From: Lachnospiraceae bacterium
GTDB lineage: Bacteria; Bacillota; Clostridia; Lachnospirales; Lachnospiraceae
Direction of reading: 5' to 3'
Assembly (NCBI GenBank): GCA_015057205.1
Contig: SVEW01000039.1
Location: forward strand, 1-17,504
Length of the DNA stretch: 17,504 bases
Both the position numbers and the translations under genes were made by a program. The notes beneath the pieces are model-generated. The model was not told the origin of the DNA and did not search any database. It saw only the letters and a program-made list of their open reading frames with translations. Positions 6,436 through 12,639 of the stretch are shown here, piece after piece (the stretch's first letter is position 1; every line of letters begins with the position of its first letter).

Positions 6436-6740
6436 CTAACCTCACCTGCGCCCAATGGGCTTGATTCGCTATGCTCTGCACTGTCGTCTCACTAACCTCG
6501 TTCTTCGAACTCGCTACCAAGTAGGGACAGAAGTACTACGAAATCATAGATTTCTGTACTTCTTGTCACTGTTCCGACATGGCTCGCACTAACCTCACCT
6601 GCGCCCAATGGGCTTGATTCGCTAAGTGCTCTGCACTGTCGTCTCACTAACCTCGTTCTTCGAACTCGCTAAATGTTCCGACATGGCTCGCACTAACCTC
6701 ATCTGCGCCCCCTGGGCTTGATTCGCTAAGTGCTCTGCAC
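6436..6740. repeat. Modular intergenic repeat block (three units) with an inserted hairpin
   Basis: This fills most of the 406-bp gap between alaX and pckA. Unit 1 (6436-6516) and unit 2 (6589-6671) are identical apart from a 2-base AG insertion. Unit 3 (6693-6740) is partial. The linker GTTCCGACATGGCTCGCACT occurs at 6571 and 6675, giving a 104-bp period. On the minus strand every unit is built from modules of the form TAGCGA-hairpin-GAGGTTAGTG. One has a GCCCATTGGGC-type core and the other GTTCGAAGAAC, with fixed spacers between them. The module order is y-A-x-B-y-A-x-[hairpin]-B-y-A. The extra hairpin (arms 6529-6536 and 6556-6563 plus 6540-6545 and 6549-6554) lies at an x-B junction. It starts exactly where the pckA terminator ends. 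Its function is unknown. Confidence 0.9.
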
Positions 6741-6782
6741 AAAAAAATGGTCATGGAAAGCAGCTCCCCACTTTCCATGACC
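6741..6782 (-). terminator. Intrinsic terminator of pckA
   Basis: Minus strand: GGTCATGGAAAG (6782-6771), 10-nt loop, CTTTCCATGACC (6760-6749), A, then seven U. The 12-bp stem is perfect and starts about 15 bases after the stop. Confidence 0.95.
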
Positions 6783-6797
6783 TGCAAATTTTCTTAA

Positions 6798-8402
6798 TTA
6801 GATTGTTGGACCGGCTTTTACCAATGCTTTTCCTGCATCGTTGCCTTCATATTTTGCAAAGTTCTTTACAAAACGTCCTGCCAAATCTTTTGCTTTTTCT
6901 TCCCACTCAGAAGGATTTGCGTAGGTATCGCGTGGGTCAAGAATCTTGGTGTCCACGCCGTTTAATTCTGTTGGAATCTCTAAATTGAACATTGGCAACT
7001 GTTTGGTTGGTGCCTTGTTGATGTCACCATTTAAGATGGCATCGATGATTCCTCTGGTATCTTTGATGGAGATACGCTTACCGGTTCCGTTCCATCCGGT
7101 GTTTACAAGATAAGCTTTTGCTCCATTTGCTTTCATTCTCTTAACCAATTCTTCTGCATACTTGGTCGGATGAAGCTCTAAGAATGCCTGTCCGAAACAT
7201 GCGGAGAAGGTTGGTGTCGGCTCGGTGATACCGCGCTCGGTTCCGGCTAATTTTGCTGTGAATCCGCTTAAGAAGTAGTACTGGGTCTGCTCCGGTGTCA
7301 AAATGGAAACCGGTGGTAATACACCAAATGCGTCTGCAGACAAAAAGATTACATTTTCTGCTGCCGGTGCTGCGGATTTCGGACGTACAATCTTCTCAAT
7401 ATGGGTAATCGGATAAGACACACGGGTATTCTCGGTTACACTCTTGTCTGCAAAATCGATTTTACCCTCTTTATCCAACGTAACGTTCTCTAATAGCGCA
7501 TTACGCTTGATAGCATTGTAGATATCCGGCTCGGATTCTTTGTCAAGATTGATAACCTTTGCGTAACATCCGCCCTCGAAGTTAAATACACCATTGTCAT
7601 CCCAGCCATGCTCGTCATCACCGATTAAAAGTCTCTTCGGATCGGTGGAAAGAGTTGTCTTTCCGGTTCCTGATAATCCAAAGAAAATAGCGGTATTTTT
7701 ACCATCCATATCGGTGTTTGCAGAACAATGCATTGCTGCAATACCCTTCAATGGCAAATAATAGTTCATCATGGAGAACATACCTTTTTTCATTTCTCCG
7801 CCATACCAGGTATTGATAATTACCTGCTCGCGGCTGGTGATGTTAAATACAACTGCTGTTTCGGAGTTTAATCCTAACTCTTTATAATTCTCAACTTTCG
7901 CCTTACTTGCATTGTATACTACAAAATCCGGCTCAAAATTCTCTAATTCTTTCTCACTTGGCTGAATGAACATATTCTTAATGAAGTGTGCCTGCCAAGC
8001 CACTTCCATAATGAAGCGAACCGCCATACGAGTATCTTCGTTAGCACCGCAAAAAGCGTCTACCACATACAATTTCTTATTGCACAGTTCCTTTACAGCA
8101 ATCTCTTTTACTGCTTTCCAGGTCTCTTCAGATGCCGGATGGTTGTCGTTCTTATATTCTTCCGTGGTCCACCATACTGTGTCCTTGGAATTCTCGTCCA
8201 TTACAATAAATTTATCTTTTGGAGAACGTCCGGTGTAAATTCCGGTCATAACGTTTACTGCACCCAGTTCGCTGACCTGACCTACTTCGTAACCGGTAAG
8301 TCCTTCCTTCGTTTCTTCCTCAAAAAGCAACTCATACGATGGATTATGTACAATCTCTGTTGCACCGGTAATACCATATTTCGTTAAATCTAAGTTCTTC
8401 AT
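6798..8402 (-). CDS. pckA: Phosphoenolpyruvate carboxykinase (ATP)
   Basis: The 534-residue enzyme interconverts oxaloacetate + ATP with PEP + CO2 + ADP. In gut Clostridia it can run either in gluconeogenesis or in the PEP-carboxylating direction during fermentation. Signatures in order: YTGRSPKDKF near residue 57 (substrate site), a metal-binding region around ITSREQVIINTWYGGEMKKG, P-loop (kinase-1a) GLSGTGKTTLS near 243-253, kinase-2 LIGDDEHGW near 262, and the adenine/ATP-binding region toward TGWNGTGKRISI near 450. The length is normal and the frame is intact. The ATG has GGAGGG 5 bases upstream. It is a single-gene unit: candidate promoter at 8451-8479, strong terminator at 6741-6782. 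Confidence 0.97.
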   Translation of the reverse strand: MKNLDLTKYGITGATEIVHNPSYELLFEEETKEGLTGYEVGQVSELGAVNVMTGIYTGRSPKDKFIVMDENSKDTVWWTTEEYKNDNHPASEETWKAVKEIAVKELCNKKLYVVDAFCGANEDTRMAVRFIMEVAWQAHFIKNMFIQPSEKELENFEPDFVVYNASKAKVENYKELGLNSETAVVFNITSREQVIINTWYGGEMKKGMFSMMNYYLPLKGIAAMHCSANTDMDGKNTAIFFGLSGTGKTTLSTDPKRLLIGDDEHGWDDNGVFNFEGGCYAKVINLDKESEPDIYNAIKRNALLENVTLDKEGKIDFADKSVTENTRVSYPITHIEKIVRPKSAAPAAENVIFLSADAFGVLPPVSILTPEQTQYYFLSGFTAKLAGTERGITEPTPTFSACFGQAFLELHPTKYAEELVKRMKANGAKAYLVNTGWNGTGKRISIKDTRGIIDAILNGDINKAPTKQLPMFNLEIPTELNGVDTKILDPRDTYANPSEWEEKAKDLAGRFVKNFAKYEGNDAGKALVKAGPTI

Positions 8403-8450
8403 AGAAACCCTCCTGTCAATATTCTACTGGCCTTCTCGCCATACATATTT

Positions 8451-8479
8451 ATCATAACGCTTTTTTACCAAAAAGTCTA
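8451..8479 (-). promoter_or_regulatory. Candidate sigma-A promoter for pckA
   Basis: Minus strand: TAGACT (8479-8474), 17-bp spacer, TATGAT (8456-8451). The -10 matches five of six and the -35 four of six. The -35 overlaps the palindrome at 8471-8487. Confidence 0.4.
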
Positions 8480-8487
8480 TGACTTTT
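8471..8487 (-). terminator. Small palindrome after the GH25 gene: weak terminator or operator
   Basis: AAAAGTC (8471-8477) and GACTTTT (8481-8487) are perfect arms with a 3-nt loop. On the minus strand the stem ends in a short U run, about 30 bases after the lysozyme stop. Because it overlaps the pckA -35 it could also be an operator. I cannot decide between the two. Confidence 0.35.
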
Positions 8488-8517
8488 CAGCGTCCCCAAG
8501 GACTTGCTTTTTTCCCT

Positions 8518-9408
8518 TCATTTTTTACAAAACCACACATCTAAGTCGCAGTTCCCCTGCACCCCACTCACATGTCCTTTTTCACTATATTGCCAAAATT
8601 CAAAATCATATGGTGTTTGTGGAATTTTCTCGTAATCCGCATACCAAATACCATATTGCTGTATCTGCTCCATGTCAAAAAGTCGCCACTCCCACACCAT
8701 ATTGCTGTAAACCATCGGCGTATAGCCCTTCTTTTTTACATATTCGCAAAACACGATGGTATTCTTTGTAAACTGTTCACCGGAGACCGTATCCGTTCTG
8801 GCATCATCATCTCTGATAAGCTCCGGATCAAACACCACCGGTAATTCTAATTTCGTATCCTCCAGGGTATCCACCACCAGCTTTGCCTCTTCTAAGGCCT
8901 CCTCTTCGTTGATGGCTTGTGAAAAAACATACACGCCAACTTTCAACCCTGCTTCATGAGCCCTTTTTATATATTCCTTCTGCATTGTGTCTACAAGCAG
9001 ATTTCCACCTTTTCCATAGCCTCTATAAGCAATTCTTACAAAAACAAATTCGATTCCATCTTCTTTCACCGCCTCCCAATCAATCCTTCCCTGATGATGG
9101 GATACATCGATGCCTTTCTTTGCAACATAGGTATCATCTTCATAGCAAACCGTTCCATGTTGATTTTGAAGCTTTTCCAGATTATATGGATGCTTTTTCA
9201 CACTCTCATTGATGACCATATCATGCCATTCCCCCCAGGCATCTACAAAATGCAACGTTTTCGACACTTCTTCCTGCTTATTTTCATCCGTTGTTTCTTT
9301 TGAAATTGTTGCTAAGCTATCCTGCTTGTTGGCACTTTCCTTCCTACACCCCGCAAGCAACAATAGTGTAAACATTATCAACCAAACTAGACCCGCTCGT
9401 TTTTTCAC
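8518..9408 (-). CDS. GH25-family lysozyme, lipoprotein
   Basis: A 296-residue exported muramidase-like protein. Residues 1-20 form a lipoprotein signal with lipobox Leu-Ala-Gly-Cys (Cys21). A Ser/Thr/Lys/Glu-rich linker and a short N-terminal region run to about residue 95. The GH25 barrel follows, with GIDVSHHQGRIDW (99-111, catalytic Asp101), FVFVRIAYRGYG, the DxE pair at Asp194 and Glu196 within PVVFDPE, and FWQYSEKG near the end. GH25 enzymes cleave the MurNAc-GlcNAc bond of peptidoglycan. The start is GTG at 9408, with GGGAGG 6 bases upstream. It is monocistronic, with a good promoter (9444-9472), and divergent from the flavodoxin gene. A role in wall turnover or spore wall remodelling is inference. 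Confidence 0.93.
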   Translation of the reverse strand: MKKRAGLVWLIMFTLLLLAGCRKESANKQDSLATISKETTDENKQEEVSKTLHFVDAWGEWHDMVINESVKKHPYNLEKLQNQHGTVCYEDDTYVAKKGIDVSHHQGRIDWEAVKEDGIEFVFVRIAYRGYGKGGNLLVDTMQKEYIKRAHEAGLKVGVYVFSQAINEEEALEEAKLVVDTLEDTKLELPVVFDPELIRDDDARTDTVSGEQFTKNTIVFCEYVKKKGYTPMVYSNMVWEWRLFDMEQIQQYGIWYADYEKIPQTPYDFEFWQYSEKGHVSGVQGNCDLDVWFCKK

Positions 9409-9443
9409 GCTACACCTCCCGCTCGTTTTGTATCACACCTATC

Positions 9444-9472
9444 ATTGTATAAATATCATCTCAAAATTGCAA
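9444..9472 (-). promoter_or_regulatory. Sigma-A promoter for the GH25 gene
   Basis: Minus strand: TTGCAA (9472-9467), 17-bp spacer, TACAAT (9449-9444). It stands about 40 bp from the flavodoxin promoter on the other strand; the two face away from each other. Confidence 0.65.
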
Positions 9473-9511
9473 TAACTTCTATTTAAATACCTAATTCTCC
9501 CCTAATACACC

Positions 9512-9540
9512 TTGACAATTTCCCGTAAACGCTATATTAT
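9512..9540 (+). promoter_or_regulatory. Sigma-A promoter for the flavodoxin gene
   Basis: TTGACA (9512-9517), 17-bp spacer, TATTAT (9535-9540). The -35 is perfect and the -10 five of six. The leader is about 43 nt. Confidence 0.8.
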
Positions 9541-9589
9541 AGTTGTACACAATCATATTTTGCAAAATCATTTACCAAAGGAGGTCTAT

Positions 9590-10030
9590 ATGAAAACACT
9601 GGTAACATATTTTAGTGCAGAAGGCACCACTGCAGCTGTAGCAAAGGAATTCGCTCAGAAGAATAACTTTGATGTTTTTGAAATTGTTCCGAAGGAGATT
9701 TACTCTAAATCGGATATCAATTGGAAGAATCCTTTATCCCGCTGCAATAAAGAGCAATTAAGCGGAAAGGATGTTCCAATTTCCTGCAAAATCGCAGATT
9801 TTGATAGCTATGATACCATCTATATCGGATTTCCAATCTGGTACGGTCAGGCTCCCAGAGTCATTCACACATTTTGCAAGGACTACAACTGGGAAGGAAA
9901 AACAGTTCATTTATTTGCAACCTCCGGTGGAAGTGGCATCGGTAAAACAGCTGCGAAATTAAGCCCATCCCTGTGTGGCAACCCTTCTTTGGATGCTAAG
10001 CTTGTACACAACGCATCTGAGATTCTGTAA
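9590..10030 (+). CDS. Flavodoxin family protein
   Basis: A 146-residue flavodoxin-fold protein and the only gene on the plus strand. The N-terminal strand and phosphate loop read TYFSAEGTTAAVAK (6-19), the usual FMN phosphate-binding site with Ser/Thr residues. YIGFPIWYGQAPRVIHTF (about 82-99) is the loop holding the isoalloxazine ring, and LFATSGGSGIGKT (about 108-120) is the second flavin loop. It belongs with the short Flavodoxin_4-like proteins often found as electron carriers or NAD(P)H-linked reductases in Clostridia; the partner is unknown. The ATG at 9590 follows a perfect AAAGGAGG by 5 bases; the frame extends upstream to 9512 but that part contains the promoter. It has its own promoter and shares a terminator with spoVAC. 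Confidence 0.93.
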   Translation: MKTLVTYFSAEGTTAAVAKEFAQKNNFDVFEIVPKEIYSKSDINWKNPLSRCNKEQLSGKDVPISCKIADFDSYDTIYIGFPIWYGQAPRVIHTFCKDYNWEGKTVHLFATSGGSGIGKTAAKLSPSLCGNPSLDAKLVHNASEIL

Positions 10031-10055
10031 TTTTCAAAAAGAAAGCAAGGAAAAC

Positions 10056-10090
10056 AGGCACAACTCCCAACTTGGTGGTTGTGCCTTTTC
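10056..10090. terminator. Bidirectional terminator between flavodoxin and spoVAC
   Basis: AGGCACAAC (10056-10064) pairs with GTTGTGCCT (10078-10086), with a small CCAA/TTGG stem inside the loop. On the plus strand TTTT follows. On the minus strand the flank reads TGTTTTCC. It serves the two convergent genes. Confidence 0.85.
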
Positions 10091-10106
10091 ATAACTACAA
10101 AACAGT

Positions 10107-10547
10107 CTACCAAAAATAGTAAATCACCCCCATTGCCGCGCTTACCACAATTCCATACAAAATCACGGGACCGGCAATTGTAAAAATCTTACACCCGATG
10201 CCAAACACCTGGCCCTCCGGCTTAAATTCAATGGCACAAGATGCCACGCCGTTGGCAAATCCTGTAATAGGCACCAATGCCCCGGCACCGCCAAATGTGG
10301 CTAGGCTCGGGTAAATATTCAATCCGGTCAGCACCACACTTAAAAAAATCAACACCACTCCCGTATACCCATAGGCATCTTTTTCCGCAATTCCCATGGA
10401 CAGCATATAGTTGAAAATTGCCTGCCCCAACACGCAAATAAGTCCTCCTACCACAAATGCCTTGGCCATGTTCGCAGGCAGATTGTGGGTCGGTGTGGCC
10501 GCTTTTACCATTTCATTATATTCTTTATTCCTAATCTTTTTATCCAT
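10107..10547 (-). CDS. spoVAC: Stage V sporulation protein AC
   Basis: A 146-residue membrane protein of the SpoVAC/SpoVAE family. In Bacillus, SpoVAC behaves as a mechanosensitive channel component for dipicolinate release. Visible: a basic cytoplasmic N-terminus with the family marker ATPTHNLPANMAKAFVVGG (about 17-35), VGGLICVLGQ, GLNIYPSLATFGGAGALVPITGFANGV split over helices 2-3, a conserved Glu-Phe-Lys loop (EFKPEG), and a last hydrophobic segment ending YYFW. The length fits. I chose the ATG at 10547, with GAGGAG 8 bases upstream; the frame reaches 10691 but that runs into sstT. spoVAD is not next to it: it starts about 4.9 kb further along the transcription direction. A weak sigma-G-like promoter is at 10571-10599. 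Confidence 0.96.
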   Translation of the reverse strand: MDKKIRNKEYNEMVKAATPTHNLPANMAKAFVVGGLICVLGQAIFNYMLSMGIAEKDAYGYTGVVLIFLSVVLTGLNIYPSLATFGGAGALVPITGFANGVASCAIEFKPEGQVFGIGCKIFTIAGPVILYGIVVSAAMGVIYYFW

Positions 10548-10577
10548 ACTGAATACTCCTCGTTTTTGTTCAGTATG
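10545..10577. repeat. 9-bp inverted repeat spanning the spoVAC start
   Basis: CATACTGAA (10545-10553) and TTCAGTATG (10569-10577) are perfect complements separated by 15 bp. One arm contains the spoVAC start codon, the spacer holds the Shine-Dalgarno, and the other arm is the putative -10. It could be an operator, an RNA hairpin exposing the ribosome binding site in its loop (only if transcription starts further upstream), or chance. Confidence 0.6.
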
Positions 10578-10599
10578 TGCAAAAATCTGCAATCTATCC
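10571..10599 (-). promoter_or_regulatory. Possible sigma-G promoter for spoVAC
   Basis: Minus strand: GGATA (10599-10595), 17-bp spacer, CATACTG (10577-10571). It differs from GHATR and CATNHTA at one base each. Position and spacing agree with the spoVAD and spoVAE promoters. Confidence 0.45.
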
Positions 10600-10620
10600 G
10601 TGATTCTTCTAATCCAAAAA

Positions 10621-11850
10621 TTATAACGGAAGTTCACGTCCCTCTTTTTTCCACGAATAGAATTCTGCCGTTGCCGTAAAGATCGCATCACCGGATGAAT
10701 TCAATGCGGTTTCTACAGAATCCTGAATTACGCTGATAATAAATCCAATACCAACCATCTGCATAGCAATGTCTGTTGGAATACCGAACATCGAACATCC
10801 AAGGGGAACCAGTAACAAAGAACCACCGGCAACACCGGAAGCGCCACAGGCAGAAAGTGTAGCCACAATGCTCAAAAGAATTGCCATCGGGAACGTAACT
10901 TCTACACCGGTTGTCCAGCATGCCACCAACGAAAGTGTTGTAATAGTCACTGCTGCGCCGTCCATATTGATGGTGGAGCCCAGCGGAATGGATACCGAGT
11001 ACATATCCTCATCCAAACCAAGGTCTTTACAAAGCTCCATATTTACCGGAATGTTGGCCGCAGAACTTCTTGTAAAGAACGCCGTAAGCGCACTTCGCTT
11101 AATGCAGTACCACATAAGTGGATATGGATTGCGTCTAAGCGTGATGGCAACAATAATTGCGTTGATACCAAGAGACGTCAGACACATGGTACATACCAAC
11201 AAGGCAACAAGCTGGCCGTATGTTTTGAAAATCGCAAGTCCGCTGGTAGAAACAGCTTCAAAAACAAGTCCCATAATACCAAATGGTGCACAGTTGATAA
11301 TCCAACGAACCACCTTGGAAAGAGCCTCTGCCAGGTCGGTAAAAAACGCTTTTGTACTGGCATTTGCAACCTTCAACGCAAGACCGGTCAACACTGCCCA
11401 GAACAAAATTGCGATATAATTCGTGTTCGCAATCGCCGCTACCGGATTGGTTACGAAGCTAAGGCACAGATTCTTAAGTACTTCAAATACCGAGTCCGGA
11501 GGCGTCAAATCTTCCGCTACCTTTTCAATACCCGTTAACGGCACCTGTACTTTAAAAATGAAGTTCATACATACTGCAACGAATGCCGCAATTAGCGTAC
11601 TAAGCATGTACAAAAAGATAACGGTACGGAATCGGTCAGCATTTCCACCTTTTGCATTTGCAAGGGAAGATGTAACCAAAACGAAAACCAGAATTGGCGC
11701 GATACCTTTCAGAGCCCCTACAAACATGTTTCCGAAAATCGCAATCCATGTAAGCTGCGGACACGCAAACCCCAATATCGCTCCGATGATGAGACCGATG
11801 AATATTCGCAAAACAAGACTAATATTCATCCACTTTTGAAATAGATTCAT
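10621..11850 (-). CDS. sstT: Serine/threonine:Na+ symporter
   Basis: A 409-residue carrier of the dicarboxylate/amino acid:cation symporter family (DAACS), close to SstT, which imports serine and threonine with Na+. It has eight hydrophobic helices with two re-entrant loops. Key segments are LFVGALKG-like NMFVGALKGIAPILVF (about 41-56), the first re-entrant loop TRSSAANIPVNM (about 270), the helix-7 Na+ motif INMDGAA (about 298-304), and the second loop SACGASGVAGGSLLLVPL (about 342-360). The NMDG form resembles the glutamate carriers. The ATG has GGAGGG 4-5 bases upstream. It is a single gene with a good promoter (11894-11922). No terminator is visible before spoVAC, so readthrough into spoVAC is possible. 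Confidence 0.95.
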   Translation of the reverse strand: MNLFQKWMNISLVLRIFIGLIIGAILGFACPQLTWIAIFGNMFVGALKGIAPILVFVLVTSSLANAKGGNADRFRTVIFLYMLSTLIAAFVAVCMNFIFKVQVPLTGIEKVAEDLTPPDSVFEVLKNLCLSFVTNPVAAIANTNYIAILFWAVLTGLALKVANASTKAFFTDLAEALSKVVRWIINCAPFGIMGLVFEAVSTSGLAIFKTYGQLVALLVCTMCLTSLGINAIIVAITLRRNPYPLMWYCIKRSALTAFFTRSSAANIPVNMELCKDLGLDEDMYSVSIPLGSTINMDGAAVTITTLSLVACWTTGVEVTFPMAILLSIVATLSACGASGVAGGSLLLVPLGCSMFGIPTDIAMQMVGIGFIISVIQDSVETALNSSGDAIFTATAEFYSWKKEGRELPL

Positions 11851-11893
11851 AAAACCCTCCTTATCGTTAAATTGTATACGCTTTTATGGCAAT

Positions 11894-11922
11894 ATTATAC
11901 AGGAGAATTTAATTTTTCGCAA
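11894..11922 (-). promoter_or_regulatory. Sigma-A promoter for sstT
   Basis: Minus strand: TTGCGA (11922-11917), 17-bp spacer, perfect TATAAT (11899-11894). The leader is about 37 nt. Confidence 0.75.
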
Positions 11923-11970
11923 CAAAAAATTCAAAATTTAGACACATTTTCGCAAAAACTTCGGATACAC

Positions 11971-11996
11971 GAAAAAAGGGAGTATCACACTCCCTT
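11971..11996 (-). terminator. Terminator of the copper operon
   Basis: Minus strand: AAGGGAGT (11996-11989), 5-nt loop, ACTCCCTT (11983-11976), followed by four more U. It lies 13 bases after the stop of the flavoprotein gene. Confidence 0.88.
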
Positions 11997-12008
11997 CTTC
12001 GACTTATA

Positions 12009-12638
12009 TTATAGTCCATCCGGAAAACTTGTGAAGCTTCCTCGCTCCACTTCCGGAAGACCATATTTTTCTTTTGCATCCGCAATGGCTTTCATCATAA
12101 AGCTCATATTATGAGCCAGATTGCGCATAGTTTGCAGACCTTCCTTATCTTTCAGCACATCCTCCGCCGTAAACCCATGCACCTGATTCCAATATGTGCT
12201 GGTGGCTATGGGCATCCCGGAGATGCTGAAATACTTATTCAGCACATCAAAGCTTGCGGTATTTCCACCACGGCGGGCGCTTACCACCGCAGCCCCCACT
12301 TTCATGTGTTTGGAATAGTTAGAACTATAAAACAGACGATCCATAAAGGATAGAATCGTGCCGTTCGGCGATGCATAATACACCGGGCTTCCAACCACCA
12401 GTCCATCTGCTTCCTTGAACTTCTCGGCAACCTCGTTTACAAGGTCGTCGTTAAAAACGCATTTTCCAAGCTTTTCGCAAGCACCACAGGCAATACATCC
12501 TCGCACAGGACCTTTTCCCACCTGAATCAATTCTGTTTCCACGCCTTCTTTTTCAAAAACAGAAATCATTTCCTGTAAAGCGGTTGCTGTGCATCCCTTT
12601 TCATTGGGACTCCCATTTAGTAACAATACCTTCGCCAT
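12009..12638 (-). CDS. NAD(P)H-dependent FMN reductase-like flavoprotein with Isf-type Cys cluster
   Basis: A 209-residue flavodoxin-fold protein. The phosphate loop NGSPNEKGCTATAL starts at residue 8. Cys48, 51, 54 and 60 form CX2CX2CX5C, like the compact [4Fe-4S] motif of iron-sulfur flavoproteins, and GSPVYYASPNG (about 83) is the flavin loop. Members move electrons from NAD(P)H or ferredoxin to small acceptors; the acceptor is not known here. The start ATG at 12638 lies 1 base after the copA stop, with GGAGG 11 bases upstream inside copA, so it is translationally coupled and the third gene of csoR-copA-flavoprotein. This placement suggests a role under copper stress (inference), since Cu+ damages Fe-S clusters and a reductase could help keep copper as Cu+ for export. 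The frame extends to 12707 only by running into copA. Confidence 0.88.
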   Translation of the reverse strand: MAKVLLLNGSPNEKGCTATALQEMISVFEKEGVETELIQVGKGPVRGCIACGACEKLGKCVFNDDLVNEVAEKFKEADGLVVGSPVYYASPNGTILSFMDRLFYSSNYSKHMKVGAAVVSARRGGNTASFDVLNKYFSISGMPIATSTYWNQVHGFTAEDVLKDKEGLQTMRNLAHNMSFMMKAIADAKEKYGLPEVERGSFTSFPDGL

Positions 12639-12639
12639 T

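Noticed and set aside
6392..6520. N-terminal extension of AlaX by 43 residues
   Set aside because: It is translated from the repeat, has no homology to AlaX and no ribosome binding site. The ATG at 6391 has AAGGAG.
6436..6740. CRISPR array
   Set aside because: There are only three units. Both modules and spacers are repeated, with no unique spacers, and no cas genes are nearby.
8956..9303. Plus-strand open frames opposite the GH25 gene
   Set aside because: These are shadows of a well-supported lysozyme gene, without start signals.
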